Assembly (NCBI RefSeq): GCF_050624435.1
Contig: NC_134542.1
Span: forward strand, 15,495,997-15,559,996
Reading direction: 5' to 3'
Length of the DNA: 64,000 nt
DNA from: Tenrec ecaudatus
Taxonomy: Eukaryota > Chordata > Mammalia > Afrosoricida > Tenrecidae
In this document: in pieces, positions 1-10,879 of the stretch
How the letters are laid out: every line of letters begins with the position of its first letter
How positions within the stretch are numbered: the first letter of the stretch is position 1
The notes under the pieces: generated by a model
What the model was told of the DNA's origin: nothing
What the model saw: the letters and a program-made list of their open reading frames with translations, nothing else
The model's database searches: none
Program-made: the position numbers and the translations under genes

Positions 1-174
1 AATTGCAATCACCCGGCCCAGGTGGGCTGCTCCAGGTGTAACACCCATCCAAGCCCACCGGCGGGAAAATCCAACTTTTGTCTTTTGCTGGCTCTCCCGG
101 GCATGCGTAATGGACTTCCCAGTTCCCTAGGCTAAGCTACCTAACAGAGCCCTGTTAGGAAATCTCACTTCACA

Positions 175-287
175 ACACAGCATAACAGTTGTGAGCATGG
201 CATAGGACCAGGCTGTTTCACTCTGTTTTACAAGAGGGTTCTGTGAGTCAGAACCGACGCAATGGTACCGAACAGCAACAGCGACTG
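175..287 (+). mobile_element. RTE (BovB-like) LINE, 3' end fragment
   Basis: The stretch carries the typical RTE end seen repeatedly in this window: a GTGAGCATGGCATAGGACC-like segment, then a TTTCACTCTGTTTTACA-like segment, then GAGTCAGAACCGACGCAATGG and an AACAGCAACAGCGAC tail, a decayed CAACAACAAC repeat. LINE copies are usually 5'-truncated, which fits this short 3' piece. Non-coding remnant. Confidence 0.7.
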
Positions 288-301
288 ACAGAATGACGCT
301 A

Positions 302-475
302 GGGAGCCAGGCTGCACAGTCGCTAAGGGCTTGGCTTCTAACCACTGCAGCAGCTTTGAGGGAGTGAAGCCCTGGCCATTTTCTGCCGTAAAGATGACAA
401 CCTAAGAAACCCTACGGGGCAGATCTAACAGGTCCTATAGGGTCACCACGAGTTGGAATCAACTCAAACCAAACT
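302..475 (+). mobile_element. AfroSINE, diverged full-length copy
   Basis: The 5' part (AGGGAGCCAGGCTGCACAG, then GCTAAGGGCTTGGCTTCTAACC) matches the tRNA-derived head of AfroSINE (GGAGCCCTGGTGGCNCAGTGGTTAAG). The 3' half has CCTACGGGGCAG, TCCTATAGGGTCACCACGAG and TTGGAATCAACTC. AfroSINEs are afrotherian retroposons with a tRNA-like head and an RTE-type tail. Directly abuts an RTE 3' end. Confidence 0.7.
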
Positions 476-729
476 CATTCCCGTGGTTAGGATCTGGATC
501 AAGTTGGATCAGCCAGCAGTCCCAGTAGTTTGGCTGTTGCGGTCGCCCTCATAATGTGATCTAACATAACGTAATGGAGGCGAATGGGATCTATTGTGAG
601 CAACCAAGCAGTTGTGGGAAGATTAGGGTCAAGTGCTACCAACTTAAACTAGTCACACCTTGAGACAATTGAAAGGATGTTTCCTCAGGGATGGGGCCTA
701 CTCCTATTTCAACAGACTCTGTGGGAAGG

Positions 730-1231
730 TGTTTTAGTCGGGGTTGACTAGAGAAATCCGGAGACACTCATATATGTGTAAGAGAGAGCTTTACATCAAA
801 GAGTAATTGTATATTAAGAAAACATCCCAGCCCAGTCAAGATCAAGTTCATAAGTTCAAAATTTGCCCATATAGCCAATACCAGTCTATAAATTCCTCTT
901 CAGACTCACGCAACACATGCAGTGATGCTGCATGCAGGAAGATCACAGGCCTGTGGATGGCCAGACTTGTGGATCCAGTAGTAGTGGAAACATCTCATCG
1001 CTGGCATGGGTCTCCAGATGGCTCCTCCAGCTGCAGGGCTCTGGCTCCATCAGTGTAGCCCCATCTGGCTTTTCATTAGGAATGTGAAGCCGATCGAGTA
1101 CCCCAGAGTTCCCAGAATCCTCAGGTAGAGGCCATGCCCACACTGAGGCTTCATTGGCTATGACCTACCTGATTGACGGGCTAGATTTCACCTCTTCCCT
1201 CAAGTTGACAGTAGATTATGTAACTGCCACA
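730..1231 (+). mobile_element. Solo LTR, family A (ERVL-like), copy 1
   Basis: A 502-bp element begins TGTTTTAGTCGGGGTTGAC and ends GTAACTGCCACA, giving the TG...CA ends of a retroviral LTR. It aligns along its length with the copies at 35068 and (antisense) 49825. The flanks are GAAGG on the left and GAAAG on the right, a 5-bp duplication with one mismatch; 5 bp is the size made by ERVL (class III) integrases. The middle contains the family landmarks AAGAAAACATCCCAGCCCAG and GGAAGATCACAGGCC. No internal retroviral sequence adjoins it, so it is a solo LTR. Any ORF inside it is incidental. Confidence 0.75.
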
Positions 1232-1934
1232 GAAAGCTTCTCCTTTTCTTGCTGAACTGGATCCTGCATCTGGCTGATAGACCCTCCATATTTCCCGCCA
1301 ACCCTGGGAGCTATCAGTGGCCTGCTGTATTGCCTACCAAACTTGTATTCATTCCACTACAAGCTAACTTACTGACTTTACATTCTTCTGCCTCCGTCTC
1401 TACCAGCCTTTGGTCTTTCTGATTCCCGGTTTGGTTTCCTGCTGCCTGGCGTGTCAGCCTTGCATCAATTTGAGTCAGGAAAAGCTTCCAGCTTAAATTT
1501 CACTCATGGACTTGAATCAGGCTGGACTGAACAGCTCTTACAATTGTATGGATTGTCAAAGAATTTTTCTTGAAAAAGTTTTAAATTTTATCTGTCTATA
1601 TCTGTATGGATATATAGACACATAAAGAAGATATGTAAAGTATACATAGAGCATCCATAGGTACACAGATACAATGTATCTCACTGGTCTTGCTTCTTAG
1701 AGAACCCAGCCTACCACACTGATTTTGTAAGCATCATGCAAAAAGATCAATCACTAGAGGAGATTATTATGCTTAACAGCAAAAAAGGAGGCGATTGAAG
1801 GTCGGGGAGATTGTAGGTGTGAGGGTTAGGGAGATTGTCTGTGTGATGAATTGGCACCTTAAGACGGTGTGCATAAAACATTATGACCTCTTTTGAAGGC
1901 CATTGTTAAGGATTGAATTATGTCTCCCTTAAAT
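1232..1934. other. No recognised feature
   Basis: About 700 bp of AT-rich unique-looking sequence with short TATATA/GATATA patches near 1600-1680. No ORF, SINE or LINE landmark was found. A decayed old repeat cannot be excluded. Confidence 0.4.
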
Positions 1935-2085
1935 GTTGTTAGGTGCCCTCAAGTCGATTCTGACTCAAAGTGACCCTATGTACCACAGAATGAAACATTG
2001 TCTGGTCCTGGGCCATCCTCACAAGATGTGTGGTAAATCCTTATCCCTATTGCCTGTGGTTAGAATCGCATGAATGGGTCATTGT
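1935..2085 (-). mobile_element. RTE LINE 3' end fragment, antisense
   Basis: The + strand reads GTTGTTAGGTGCCCTCAAG, TGACTCAAAGTGACCCTATG, AGAATGAAACATTGTCTGG and TCCTGGGCCATCCTCACAA. This is the reverse complement of the RTE end that is in sense orientation at 175-287 and 31990-32085. Confidence 0.7.
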
Positions 2086-2334
2086 TTTAAGTTGATGAAG
2101 CAGGATTATTGTAAAGGTATACCTTGAGTCAATCTCTTTTGAAACATAAAACAAGCTAAATGAGCAAGCTAACAATCAGAAATGGGGCACCAAGAACTAC
2201 ATGAAGATGGCCTAGGGGCTGAAGTTCAGACAAGGCAAAGACCTTCCCAGGAGGGTATCTGGGGTAAGGAAGGTAAGGCAATTCCTATGCCCATTGATAT
2301 TTCTATCGCCAGCTGTGGGGGATCATTCAGCAAT

Positions 2335-2440
2335 TCAAAACTAACCCAGAGAAGTCTTGGAAACCCACAGGGAAAGTTCTGCTGTCTTGAGATCACGATG
2401 ACTCGGAACTGACTTGATATCAGTGGGTTTGGTTTTGGTT
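2335..2440 (+). mobile_element. AfroSINE 3' half
   Basis: Contains AGTCTTGGAAACCCACAGGG, then GATGACTCGGAACTGACTTG, then ATCAGTGGGTTTGGTTTTGG, the characteristic AfroSINE 3' end with its T/G-rich tail. The tRNA-like head is missing or unrecognisable. Confidence 0.65.
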
Positions 2441-2639
2441 TGCCATGGCTGCAACTTTCCATTGGTGCTCATCGGGACAGTGCTCCAGAGACAACAGAGA
2501 GAGAAAGCAGTCTTAAAGAGTCAGAGCCCTGAATTCAGACCTCTAGCGCCCGAAATTATGAGAAAAAAAAAACCAACTTTCTGTTTGTTAAAGCCGCTCT
2601 TTCTGGCGCAATATTGACTGACAGTGGACTTGAACTGAT

Positions 2640-2735
2640 CATGAAAATGAAGCAGGACTGGGCATGTTACTCTGTTGCACGGAGCTTGGCCGGAGTTGGA
2701 CTCAGCTAGAAGACATCTAATAACAACAACAAGAA
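2640..2735 (+). mobile_element. RTE LINE 3' end fragment
   Basis: Reads AGCAGGACTGGGCATGTTAC, TCTGTTGCACGGAGC, then GAGTTGGACTCAGCTAGAAG and a tail of ATAACAACAACAAGAAG. The order and the CAA-repeat tail match other RTE 3' ends here. Confidence 0.55.
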
Positions 2736-2739
2736 GAAA

Positions 2740-5700
2740 TTCCCACCCTGCAGCCAAGTGGTTCTCCTGAAGTCTTCGACCACGAACACTTTCAAGACCA
2801 AATTAATTTCTGCTTTCAATTCTTGTTGAAATCGCATGTTGTCAGGAATGCACGGCATTTTGATTAAAGTGAAAACAACATTTTTGAGGTCTATGGATTT
2901 TGATTAATTAATACCATGCAATTAATTAGTATCACACATGTTTTCTAAGAGGTCTCTGGTGCTGGGGTTGGTAGAATGAGGCTGGTTTCTTCAGATTCGC
3001 ATCATTATACAGGACCCAACAGATTCACTAAAAGTGGGTTGGAAGCTTCCCACTAAATGCCAAAGGTAGAAAATGTAGGTGGGCACTGTGTGTCCCACAG
3101 ATCACAAAAGGGTTAAGTAGTAGGTCAGGAGCAAATCTATTGGGTGAGGGGGCCTTCTAGTCGATAAACACCAGGGGCCACATGTGTGTCGCCATATCTC
3201 AGGAAACATGCAGAGCTCAAAGGTCCTGGGGACCCATGAGGTATTAGCAGAGGTGGCTGCACACTGAGTCACCTGTCAGCATTGTTGAGTCACCTCTCAG
3301 TGTACAGACCAACGGGCACTTGCTGAGTAATTGGTAGACTGGAATTTTTATGGGACCCCCTCCACTCCTTAGATATTGTCTAGAAAATGGGAAAAATACA
3401 AAAAAGAGGGGATAGGGGAGGGATTTGCATTTCTAAGTACTGCTCAGAAAGAGGAAGTTGCCAGAACCCAGTACGTCCCTCATGACTCCCTCTCTGTGCC
3501 TCAGCCCTCCTGCCTTCCAAGACGTTAATTATTTTATAGCAAAAAGAATAGTTGTGAAGCAAGATGTACAAAGTTCATCACTGAATGAACCCTAGAACTC
3601 TTTTTTTTTTTTAAAAGCCGCTCCAGGAACTGCTTGCTGGCTTTTAGAACTTGCAAATCATTTCTTTCCAAAGCAATAGCGGGACAGTTCTCTGAGGAAG
3701 GAAAATGGCATTAAGTTCAAAAGGAATCAAGGCTTGATGGGGAGCCTCCGTCTCCTGAAGCCAAGGAAGATAAGCTGCAGGAAAGATTCATTTTGGAGGA
3801 GGGAGAGGTGGGACATGGGGGAGAAAGACGGTGATCCTCATGCATGTATTTGAGGTAGCAGTCACTGGTGCAGATGTCGTTGGCATTGACTTGCTGTGGG
3901 TTCAGAGACCTTGGCAGCTGCCACAGAAATTCCTCCTAATAAGATTCAATTCTCTTGAAAACGATCGCTGAGGCACAAACCCCAGGCTTCCCCTCTTTCA
4001 ATGTGCGGTCTGGGCACTGCTGGTCAGGTGGTCAGGCTCCTGTTCATCATCTTTGTCACATACAGCAGGACGGTGGGGAGCGGGGAGGGTGAGGGAAAAA
4101 AAATTTAAAGCCTCAACAATAAAAAATCAAGGTCTTTGACACACAGCAAGAGGTTCACCTGCTGTGGCTCCGGTGGGGTATGGAAGGTTTCCTTTCGGAG
4201 TCCTGAGGACTGGGGTATTGTAGGAGACGCTCTCTCTCTCTCTACCTCGGCTGGCCATATCGATGCTCAGGGAAGGAACCTACAGCCAGGAGCCAAGGTC
4301 CACCTCATGCTGGCTGATGTCCATTCAGCTCCATGTCCGTCACTATTGGACACACCCAGCAGAGTAGTCTGGCCCTGAGAAGGCGTTCAGGGGCTATTTC
4401 TTAAGTGAATGAACCAATGAGGGGATGCCAGCTGCCATCCATCCTGGAAGCACCTCTGGGTTTTCCTAGATGCCCCTTGACACCTTCAAGTTCACTCTTG
4501 CAGTGCAAATTTGATCATTGTGCCCCATCACCCACTAAAGCATCTCTTGGCCTGTGAATATCCTGCCTCCCATTCTTGGAATCGCCTATGTTCCCAATTA
4601 CAGGCCATGTCTTGACAGTCCTTTCCTTTATGGTGTGAGTGTGTTTACCAAGGAGGTGAAGGTTCTGTGAAGTTGTCATCACAAAGTCAGCTTAATCTTC
4701 CTCCAGGAGTGCCTGGAATACACACATCGCACAACCCCGGAAAGCAAGCACAGCTAGTGCTTATTAAACAAAGGCAGCTTGAAAAAAAAGTGCTTGGTTT
4801 CCTTGGAATTTAATCTCAGGGCAAAGATTGGTTGTCCTGCAAATATTTGTTCTAGTCATAATGCGCACGGAAAGGTAGAGGGTCAATACCACACACAATG
4901 GGACGTTGCTCACAGAAGGAATGGAGGAGGCGCTCAGGCAAAGCTTCAATGTCATAACAAACTTCCCAACAGCAGAGCACACCCTTTTTCCCCTGAATAG
5001 GGTGGCATTGGGGGGCACGTTGGCAAAGGGTAGGATGAGCAAGGTTGTTTTTTCTTGCTTAATACAGGGGTTCTGAGCATTTCCTAAATCCTGGGTTGCT
5101 CGTAGATAACATTTACTACTGTATGAAGAAATTCCAAATGAAGTCTGTATTCGTTTCTTAGAACTGCTGAGACACAGTCCCAGAGACCGGAAGCTAGGAG
5201 ATCAAAATCAAGGTGTTGGCTGCCCCTTGCTCTCCTGGAGACGCTAATAGAGAACCTCTTCCATAACTTTCTCTTAGTTGGTGTTGCCGGTAATCCTCGT
5301 GACAATCCTGGTGAGCTTTGGCACTGCTGATAATGCTTATCATGGGATAACTTCTAGAAGCATGACTCCGATCTCTCTCCTTCATCACCTGGAGCACTCC
5401 CTGTCTCTCTCTTTCAAAGAGGATTAAAGACGCACTTGTCATAGTGGATTAAGGACACACTTGGCTCTAGAGTAACCAAATCGTAATGGATAACATCTGT
5501 AGTGACTCTGTTTTCAAATAAGGTCACAGGCTGAGACTCTGGGAAGGACATGGATTTGGGGTAGGAGACTACTCAATGCAGTACAACGCCTCACAGATAG
5601 ACTGCCTTTCTGATCGATCGCCCAGGCAGCAAAGCTGTGCAAACTGCTCCTGTGCCATCTGTGCGACCACAGACTTAAATCAGAGGGAAAATAGGAAACC

Positions 5701-5856
5701 AGAGGAGTAACCGGGAATGTGAAGCACGACGAGATGGAGGAGCCCTTGGGGCAGGAAGGGGAGTTCATTGGAAGGAGTGAAGGCCTATCAGAGTCTTGGG
5801 CTGAAAGCTCTCCACTCAGCAGCTCAGCAAAAACGTGCCTGAGTTAAAAAAAAAAA
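2740..5856. other. Long repeat-poor stretch, no gene recognised
   Basis: Roughly 3.1 kb with no SINE, RTE or LINE-tail landmark that I could identify. Small open frames (all under 95 codons, on both strands) show no family resemblance and overlap each other on opposite strands, as expected by chance. The part from 3600 to 4100 is mixed purine-rich and contains the T/A run at 3601-3616. It could be unique intergenic sequence or hold ancient repeats too worn to recognise. Confidence 0.4.
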
Positions 5857-5868
5857 TTTTTAAGTAGC

Positions 5869-6430
5869 ATGGGGAGGTGACAAGCCAGTCAGGGTGCAGC
5901 GTAGCAATGATGAAACATGCAAATTTCCTCTAGTTCCTAAATGCTTCCTCACCCCCACTATCATGATCCCAATTCTACCTTACAAATCTGGCTAGACCAG
6001 AGGATGTACACTGATACAGATAGGAACTGGAAACACAGGGAATCCAGGATGGATGATCCTTTCAGGACCAGTGGTGAGAGTAGTGATACTAAGAGGGTGG
6101 AGGGAGGGTGGGGTGGAAAGGGGGAACCAAGTATAAGGATCTACATATAACATCCTCCCTGGGGGGTGGTCAACAGAAAAGTAGATGAAGGGAGACGTCA
6201 GACAGTGTAAGACATGACAAAATAATAAAAATTTATAAATTCTCAAGTATTCATGAGGGAGCGGGATCAGGGAAGGGAGGGGTAAAAATGAGCTGATGCC
6301 AGGGGCATAAGTGGCGAGCAAATGTTTTGAGAATGATGAGAGCAATGGATGTACAAATGTGCTTTACACAATGGATGGATGTATGGGTTTTGATAAGAGT
6401 TGTATGAGCCCTCAATAAAATGATTTTTTT
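5869..6430 (+). mobile_element. G-rich L1-type 3'-end family, 5'-truncated copy with TSD
   Basis: A 562-bp copy of the LINE 3'-end family that recurs throughout the window. Landmarks in order: GTGCAGCGTAGCAATGATGA, TTTCCTCTAGTTCCTAAATG, CTACCTTACAAATCTGGC, GAGGATGTACACTG, a G-rich tract near 6095-6125, AATAATAAAAATTTATAAAT, AAATGTTTTGAGAATGATGA and the end CAATAAAATGATTTTTTT. It is flanked by the 8-bp direct repeat TAAGTAGC at 5861-5868 and 6431-6438, so the boundaries are well fixed. The variable 5' end and constant AATAAA-bearing 3' end are the hallmarks of target-primed reverse transcription. Confidence 0.85.
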
Positions 6431-6439
6431 TAAGTAGCT

Positions 6440-7200
6440 ATTGACTTCTGCCATGTGCTTACTGTGACACACAGGGTTGTCATGAGCAGGAGGTGGCTTG
6501 ATGGCAACTTCGGGGGGTTAAAAAGAAAAGAGCCCATGGGTTGAGGAAGGGCAGTGTCAAGAGCTGGGCTAAGAGGAGGGCTAGGAAGGATTGGCCTAGA
6601 AACCACATTCAGAAACCATTGCCTTTGGGTGTTTGTGTCTCTCTCGATGGTCAGTCAGAATGCAGTCTGAGCTCTGAGGCAGGGTCAGATAAGAGGCCAC
6701 AAGCAAACATATTATCTGCAAGATGCTTGAGGCCAAGCATAGCAGCCTCCTTTCACTGAACAGTGGGGGCTACAGTCAGGGGAAGCGGTCCGCTTATATC
6801 ATTGAGGGAACGACAGCCAGTTGGGTGCAGAAAAAAAAAGAGAGGAAGACCACTGACACCAAGGCCAGGGTCACAGCTAGGAGAGGAGCCGGTGGGCAAA
6901 CACCCTGAAACACGACCAACGTCTTCCATGGCAGGCACTGTCACCAAGTTGTACGGATGACCAAATCCAGCTGAAAGAGACTTAATGGATCCTGACAAGG
7001 GGGCAGAGAAGCCAAAGACTTTGGAGTCAGCAGGCTCTGCTTTGCAGACCCTGGGCCTCTTCTCCCAGCTGTGAAGTTGTGCAATGGACGTGCTATCTAC
7101 AGCCCTACCATTCACCTGAACAATTGGGTGATTCAGGCAGCATGCACTACCTAGTGATGAGGTCCATCACCCCACTGGTTGCTTCCGGGCCTCATTCTGA
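6440..7200. other. No recognised feature
   Basis: About 760 bp. Overlapping small frames on both strands (up to 120 codons antisense at 6753-7115) show no recognisable domain, and mutual overlap argues for chance. No repeat landmark was seen. Confidence 0.4.
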
Positions 7201-7202
7201 CT

Positions 7203-7490
7203 CATTGTTGTTAGTGCCAGCGAGTCGGTTCTGACCCCCCCTGGGCTGCAGTCACATTGTCTATCCAGCTCCTTGAGGGTCTACCTCTCTTTTGCTGCCC
7301 CTCTAATTTACTGGGCATGAGATCATTCACCAGGGACTGGTCTCTCCTGCCAACATGTCCAAGGTATGTAAGATAAAGCACCACCATCCTTATTTCTAAG
7401 GAGCACTCTGACCATACTTCTTCCAAGCCAGACTTGGTTTTCCTCTGGTAGTCCATGGTCCTTTCAAAATCTTCACCAGCACCACAAATG
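7203..7490 (-). mobile_element. RTE LINE ORF2 C-terminal and 3' end, antisense
   Basis: The antisense frame at 7211-7456 reads WSECSLEIRMVVLYLTYLGH, the decayed version of the RTE C-terminal stretch that ends in Y/F-G/L-H-V, and continues through SLVNDLMPSKLEGQQKRGRP and RSWIDNVTAAQGGS. This is the conserved RTE/BovB carboxyl region. The + strand begins at the 3' tip (TTGTTGTTAGTGCCAGCGAG). The copy is a pseudogene fragment. Confidence 0.8.
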
Positions 7491-7499
7491 CTGCCGCGT

Positions 7500-7660
7500 A
7501 ATGACCCTATGTTGGGTTCCAGGGCTGCATACCATTATGAGAACAGACAGCCTCATCTTTCTCGCCTGAAATAGCCTGCGGGTTTGAACTGCTGAATTTG
7601 CTTAACACCTGACCCACTTAGAGGCTTAACACCTGACCCACTACAACACCAGGGCTCCCT
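7500..7660 (-). mobile_element. AfroSINE, antisense, with internal 24-bp duplication
   Basis: The + strand shows AGACAGCCTCATCTTTCTCG, GGGTTTGAACTGCTGAA and ACAACACCAGGGCTCC, the reverse complement of an AfroSINE ending in its head. The B-box-side segment CTTAACACCTGACCCACT occurs twice, at 7600-7623 and 7624-7647, a 24-bp tandem duplication inside the SINE. Confidence 0.75.
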
Positions 7661-7679
7661 ACTCAAGCCTGGTTGCTGT

Positions 7680-7905
7680 TTTGGTGCCTTGGTTGGTTTT
7701 GACTCGCAGGGACCCTAAGTACGATAGAACAAAACACTGCCCAGCCCTGCGCTACCCTCGCAATTATGCTTGTTTGAGCCCATTGTTGCAGCCACTGTGT
7801 CGATCCATCTCATCACGGACCTTTCTCTCCTTCGCTGCCTCTCCATTCTACCAAGCCTGACGTCCTTCTCCAGGGCCTGGTCTCTAACGTATGTGAGACA
7901 AAGAC
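7680..7905 (-). mobile_element. RTE LINE ORF2 C-terminal and 3' end, antisense
   Basis: Antisense frame 7715-7921 contains LCLTYVRDQALEKDVRLGRM, ERQRRRERSVMRWIDTVAAT, the conserved RTE carboxyl end. The + strand has CCCATTGTTGCAGCCACTGT and ACCCTCGCAATTATGCTTG. A second RTE tail, separated from the one at 7203 by an AfroSINE. Confidence 0.8.
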
Positions 7906-8010
7906 TTGCCATTGAGTCCATTTTGACTTCTTGTGACCCTAGAGGACAAAGTAGAACACCCCCTTTGGGACTTTAAATCTTTCTAGGTACAGAGGGCCTA
8001 ATTACCATTC
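7906..8010 (-). mobile_element. AfroSINE fragment, antisense
   Basis: The + strand reads TTGCCATTGAGTCCATTTTG, ACTTCTTGTGACCCTAGAGG and ACAAAGTAGAACACCCCC, matching the AfroSINE 3' half in reverse. The head is not evident. Confidence 0.6.
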
Positions 8011-8124
8011 GCCCACAGAACAACCTTTGGTTTGAAGCACTATGTGAAGCACACTGCTACTTGCTAAGTAATTTCAACAGCACGCTGGAGTCATCATAGC
8101 TATGCATATGCTTGGCCTAACACT

Positions 8125-8260
8125 CTCGCTGCCATCCAATCAATTCCGACTCATGGTGACCCTGTAGGACGGGGTAGAACTGGCCCTGTGGGTTTCCTAG
8201 GCTGTAACTCTTTTTTTGGCTGTAACTCTTTACAGGAGAAGAAAACTTCATCTTTCTCTC
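8125..8260 (-). mobile_element. AfroSINE fragment, antisense, with short local duplication
   Basis: The + strand has CGCTGCCATCCAATCAATTC, CGACTCATGGTGACCCTGTA and GGACGGGGTAGAACTGGCCC, the reversed AfroSINE 3' half. GGCTGTAACTCTTT is repeated immediately at 8201-8214 and again at 8217-8231, a short tandem duplication. Confidence 0.7.
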
Positions 8261-8527
8261 ATTCCTAAGATGACTGTAACAAAATACGACAAGCTGAGCC
8301 GCTTACAAATACAAAAGCGGATGGTCTACTCGGTTCAGGCGGCTGGAAGAGTAAATCAGCAGGTCCACCAAGCCATGCTCCCTCCAAAGTCTCTGAAGTT
8401 CCCTACGCTCTTATAGCGTCTGGTAGCCTCAGATTTATAGCTGCATCTTCCCATGCACTTCTAGTGTGGATTGAACTTTGCACAAAATATGCCTTGAAAT
8501 CTTAGCTTTTTATGACCCTGCTTAGAA

Positions 8528-8745
8528 ATGAGGAGCCGTGGTGCTGTAGTGGTTAGCCAGTGGGCTGCTAACCACAAGGTCAGCAGTTTGAAGCCACCGA
8601 ACACGCAGTGGGAGGAAGCTGAAGCTTTCCAGCCCCATAAAGAGCTACAGTCTTGGAACCCACAGGGGCAGTTCTACCCTGCCTTAGAGGCTCGCCATGA
8701 CTCAGAATGGATCAGATGGCAGTGGGTTTGGTTTGGCTTTAAAAA
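8528..8745 (+). mobile_element. AfroSINE, near full length
   Basis: Begins AGGAGCCGTGGTGCTGTAGT, continues GGTTAGCCAGTGGGCTGCTA, AAGGTCAGCAGTTTGAAGCC (B-box region), CTACAGTCTTGGAACCCACA, GGGGCAGTTCTACCCTGCC and ends GATGGCAGTGGGTTTGG. One of the better preserved copies and a useful in-window reference. Confidence 0.9.
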
Positions 8746-8899
8746 TTGTATTTTTCTTTTGTTAGGTTAATGAAGAAAGGTGGGTCCTAAACTTTGTCTC
8801 TTCTTTAAGAAAGAACAAAATAAGCAGAGAAACACACAGTGAGAAGACAAATACCCAGGAGTGCCAAGAAACAACAAGAAAATCTACAAACCCATGGCT

Positions 8900-9063
8900 G
8901 TCCAGGAAATCCTGACTCATTACTACTCTCTGCAGAGTTTTCAAGACTAATCTTTACAGGAGCAGACAGCCTCATCTTTCCACCTTGAAGAACCCGGTGG
9001 GATGGAACCACCAACCTCGCAGTTCCCATCTCAATGTTTAACCCACTGCAACACCAGGGTTCT
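8900..9063 (-). mobile_element. AfroSINE, antisense
   Basis: The + strand shows TCTTTACAGGAGCAGACAGC, CTCATCTTTCCACCTTG, GGTGGGATGGAACCACCAAC and CACTGCAACACCAGGGTTC, an AfroSINE read backwards from its 3' half to its head. Confidence 0.75.
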
Positions 9064-9064
9064 T

Positions 9065-9980
9065 CCCTGACAATAAAGGGCGTTCCCTTCACAGGGATGC
9101 CTAGATTCGGACTTGTGGCTTTGCTTCTGGAACTTCGAGACAATGGACTTCTGTTCCTGAAAGCCACCTGCTTGTGGTGTACTGTGTTGTGCTAACACTA
9201 GGGCGCTAAGGCCCTTCCTCTGTCTCTGTGTCTCTTCTCTTCCATAGACACCGCGGTCATATTGAATCAGGGCTTGCCCTGCTTCTACTCCAGTGTGAGC
9301 TCATGCTCATGTCCTCAGCTGTACACTGCTAACCTTATCTTCAACGACTCGCCGTCCAACCAAAGTCCCATGCACAGACCCTGGGGTTAGGACACGTCCT
9401 TTTGAATACACAGTCCAAATTTTAATTGACCATGTAATGGAGTTGTTTTGAGGCATTGTGAAGAATATGCATCAGGCATGTTGTACAGGGCCTGGCACAT
9501 TTGGGCCTTACGTAAAAAGTAGAATGGGCAATGTTCCATTATTTATATAGTTATCAGCATTGTTAAATGGCTGATCTCTATGTACAGCTGACAAAATACT
9601 TGACTTATTTGTTCAAATGCCCTGGATGAGATTTTACTTTAGGTGGCTGTGTTGTGCCCAACCCAAGGAGGAATGGAGTGTGTCTGTTCATGGATGGGCA
9701 GAGAAGGGGACACGCAATCCTTTGAAGGGAATTCTTCCCAAATCAGAAAATCTAAGAGAATGTCCTGATCTCACATATACTGTATAATGACTGCCTCTTT
9801 CCCTCTGGGCACAACAAAGGCAGTCCTTTACTAAGCTGTACATCTGGTTTGGGTATTTTTCCCCGGGTTCAAACGAACATGTCAAAAGACAATTAAAATG
9901 GAATATCTCTCTCTATAGAAGAAAATGGTCAGAGTGATTTCGGGCAGGGGGAATTGAGGGGCTGAGATGAAGTGAAACCA
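9065..9980. other. No recognised feature
   Basis: About 915 bp of ordinary AT-balanced sequence. No SINE, LINE or LTR landmark and no frame longer than 65 codons beyond overlap with the SINE upstream. Confidence 0.4.
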
Positions 9981-9982
9981 AC

Positions 9983-10660
9983 TGTGTAAGGCTGGGTTCT
10001 CTAGAGAAGCAAAAATCAGTGATTGATATATATGTATGATATACAGGAATTTATACCACGAAAGTGTCTTACAGTTGCGAAGGCAGGTAAATCCAATCTG
10101 GTTCAAGTGTGTGGGTTAGATGTTAAGCTGGAGTGCTTTCCTGATTTGTGTAGCTGTGGGACCTCGTGAACCAGGAAGCAGGAAGATCAATCAGGAAGAC
10201 CATGGTTGGTGGATGCAGAAATAGTTGACTCCAAAGCCAGCAAGTCAGATGGCAGGCTCTGCTGGCTCCCAGGATTGGTAGGCAACATGGTAGGCTGTTG
10301 ACTGAAGCCCAGAGAACCAAAGGTCAATGAGCCAGATGCAGGATCCCTACCAGCAAGAGGTGAAGAAGCCCTCACAGTGTCTACATATATATGATATAAG
10401 CCACATCCCCAAGGAAGCTTCATGAGGCCTATGAACTGAGTCAGGGGTTGTGTACCACCATTACCTTCCCACAACTGCTTATCTGCTCACAGAAGATCCC
10501 TCACAGATTTAATTACATTAGGTTAGATTACTTCATGGGGGAGGACTCGACTGCCAAACTTCTGAGAATCCCGGCCCAGCCACGCTGACACAGAACTGAC
10601 AACTGCCAAACTTCTGAGAATCCTGGCCCAGCCACGGCAACACAGAACCTAACTATCGCA
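9983..10660 (+). mobile_element. Older MLT2-like (ERVL) LTR, family C
   Basis: The start TGTGTAAGGCTGGGTTCTCT followed by AGAGAAGC, a middle rich in GATCAATCAGGAAGACC-type segments, and an end GGCCCAGCCACGGCAACACA followed by ATCGCA resemble the MLT2 class of mammalian ERVL LTRs, which begin with a GGTTCTC-AGAGAA motif and end near GGCCCAGCCAAGTTGACAC. The start is also akin to LTR families A and B here. No matching TSD was found, consistent with age. The end is complicated by a 52-bp tandem duplication. Confidence 0.6.
10550..10653 (+). repeat. 52-bp tandem duplication within LTR C
   Basis: ACTGCCAAACTTCTGAGAAT starts at 10550 and again at 10602; both units continue through GGCCCAGCCACG and AACACAGAAC with few differences. 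This duplicates the 3' end of the LTR-like repeat. Confidence 0.85.
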
Positions 10661-10689
10661 CTGACTTGCTACAGCATTTCTTTGTTGGT

Positions 10690-10878
10690 GTCAAAGTCTG
10701 ATTCATGTCAACCCCATGTGGGTCAGAGCAAAGCCGTGTGCCCTTGGGTCTCCAGTCGCTGGTTGTTGAAAGCAGATCACCAGGTCTCTCCTCTGCGGTG
10801 CCTCCGGGTGAGCTCAAGCCTACCACCGTTCAGCCAGCAGTGAAACATGTTGACTATTTAAACCACCCAAGGATTCTC
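10690..10878 (-). mobile_element. AfroSINE variant (CCAGGC-type), antisense
   Basis: A sister SINE type recognised by the + strand order AGCAGATCACCAGGTCTCTC, then GTGCCTCCGGGTGAGCTCAA, TTCAGCCAGCAGTGAAACA and AACCACCCAAGGATTCTC. The same order recurs at 23615, 31350 and 61625. It differs from the main AfroSINE in its middle (GAGGCACCTC/TGGGTG segment). Confidence 0.65.
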
Positions 10879-10879
10879 A

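Noticed and set aside
9983..10660. Recent LTR with target duplication
   Set aside because: Flanks CCAAC or AACTG do not match CTGAC on the right, so I kept the LTR-like call but not a recent insertion.
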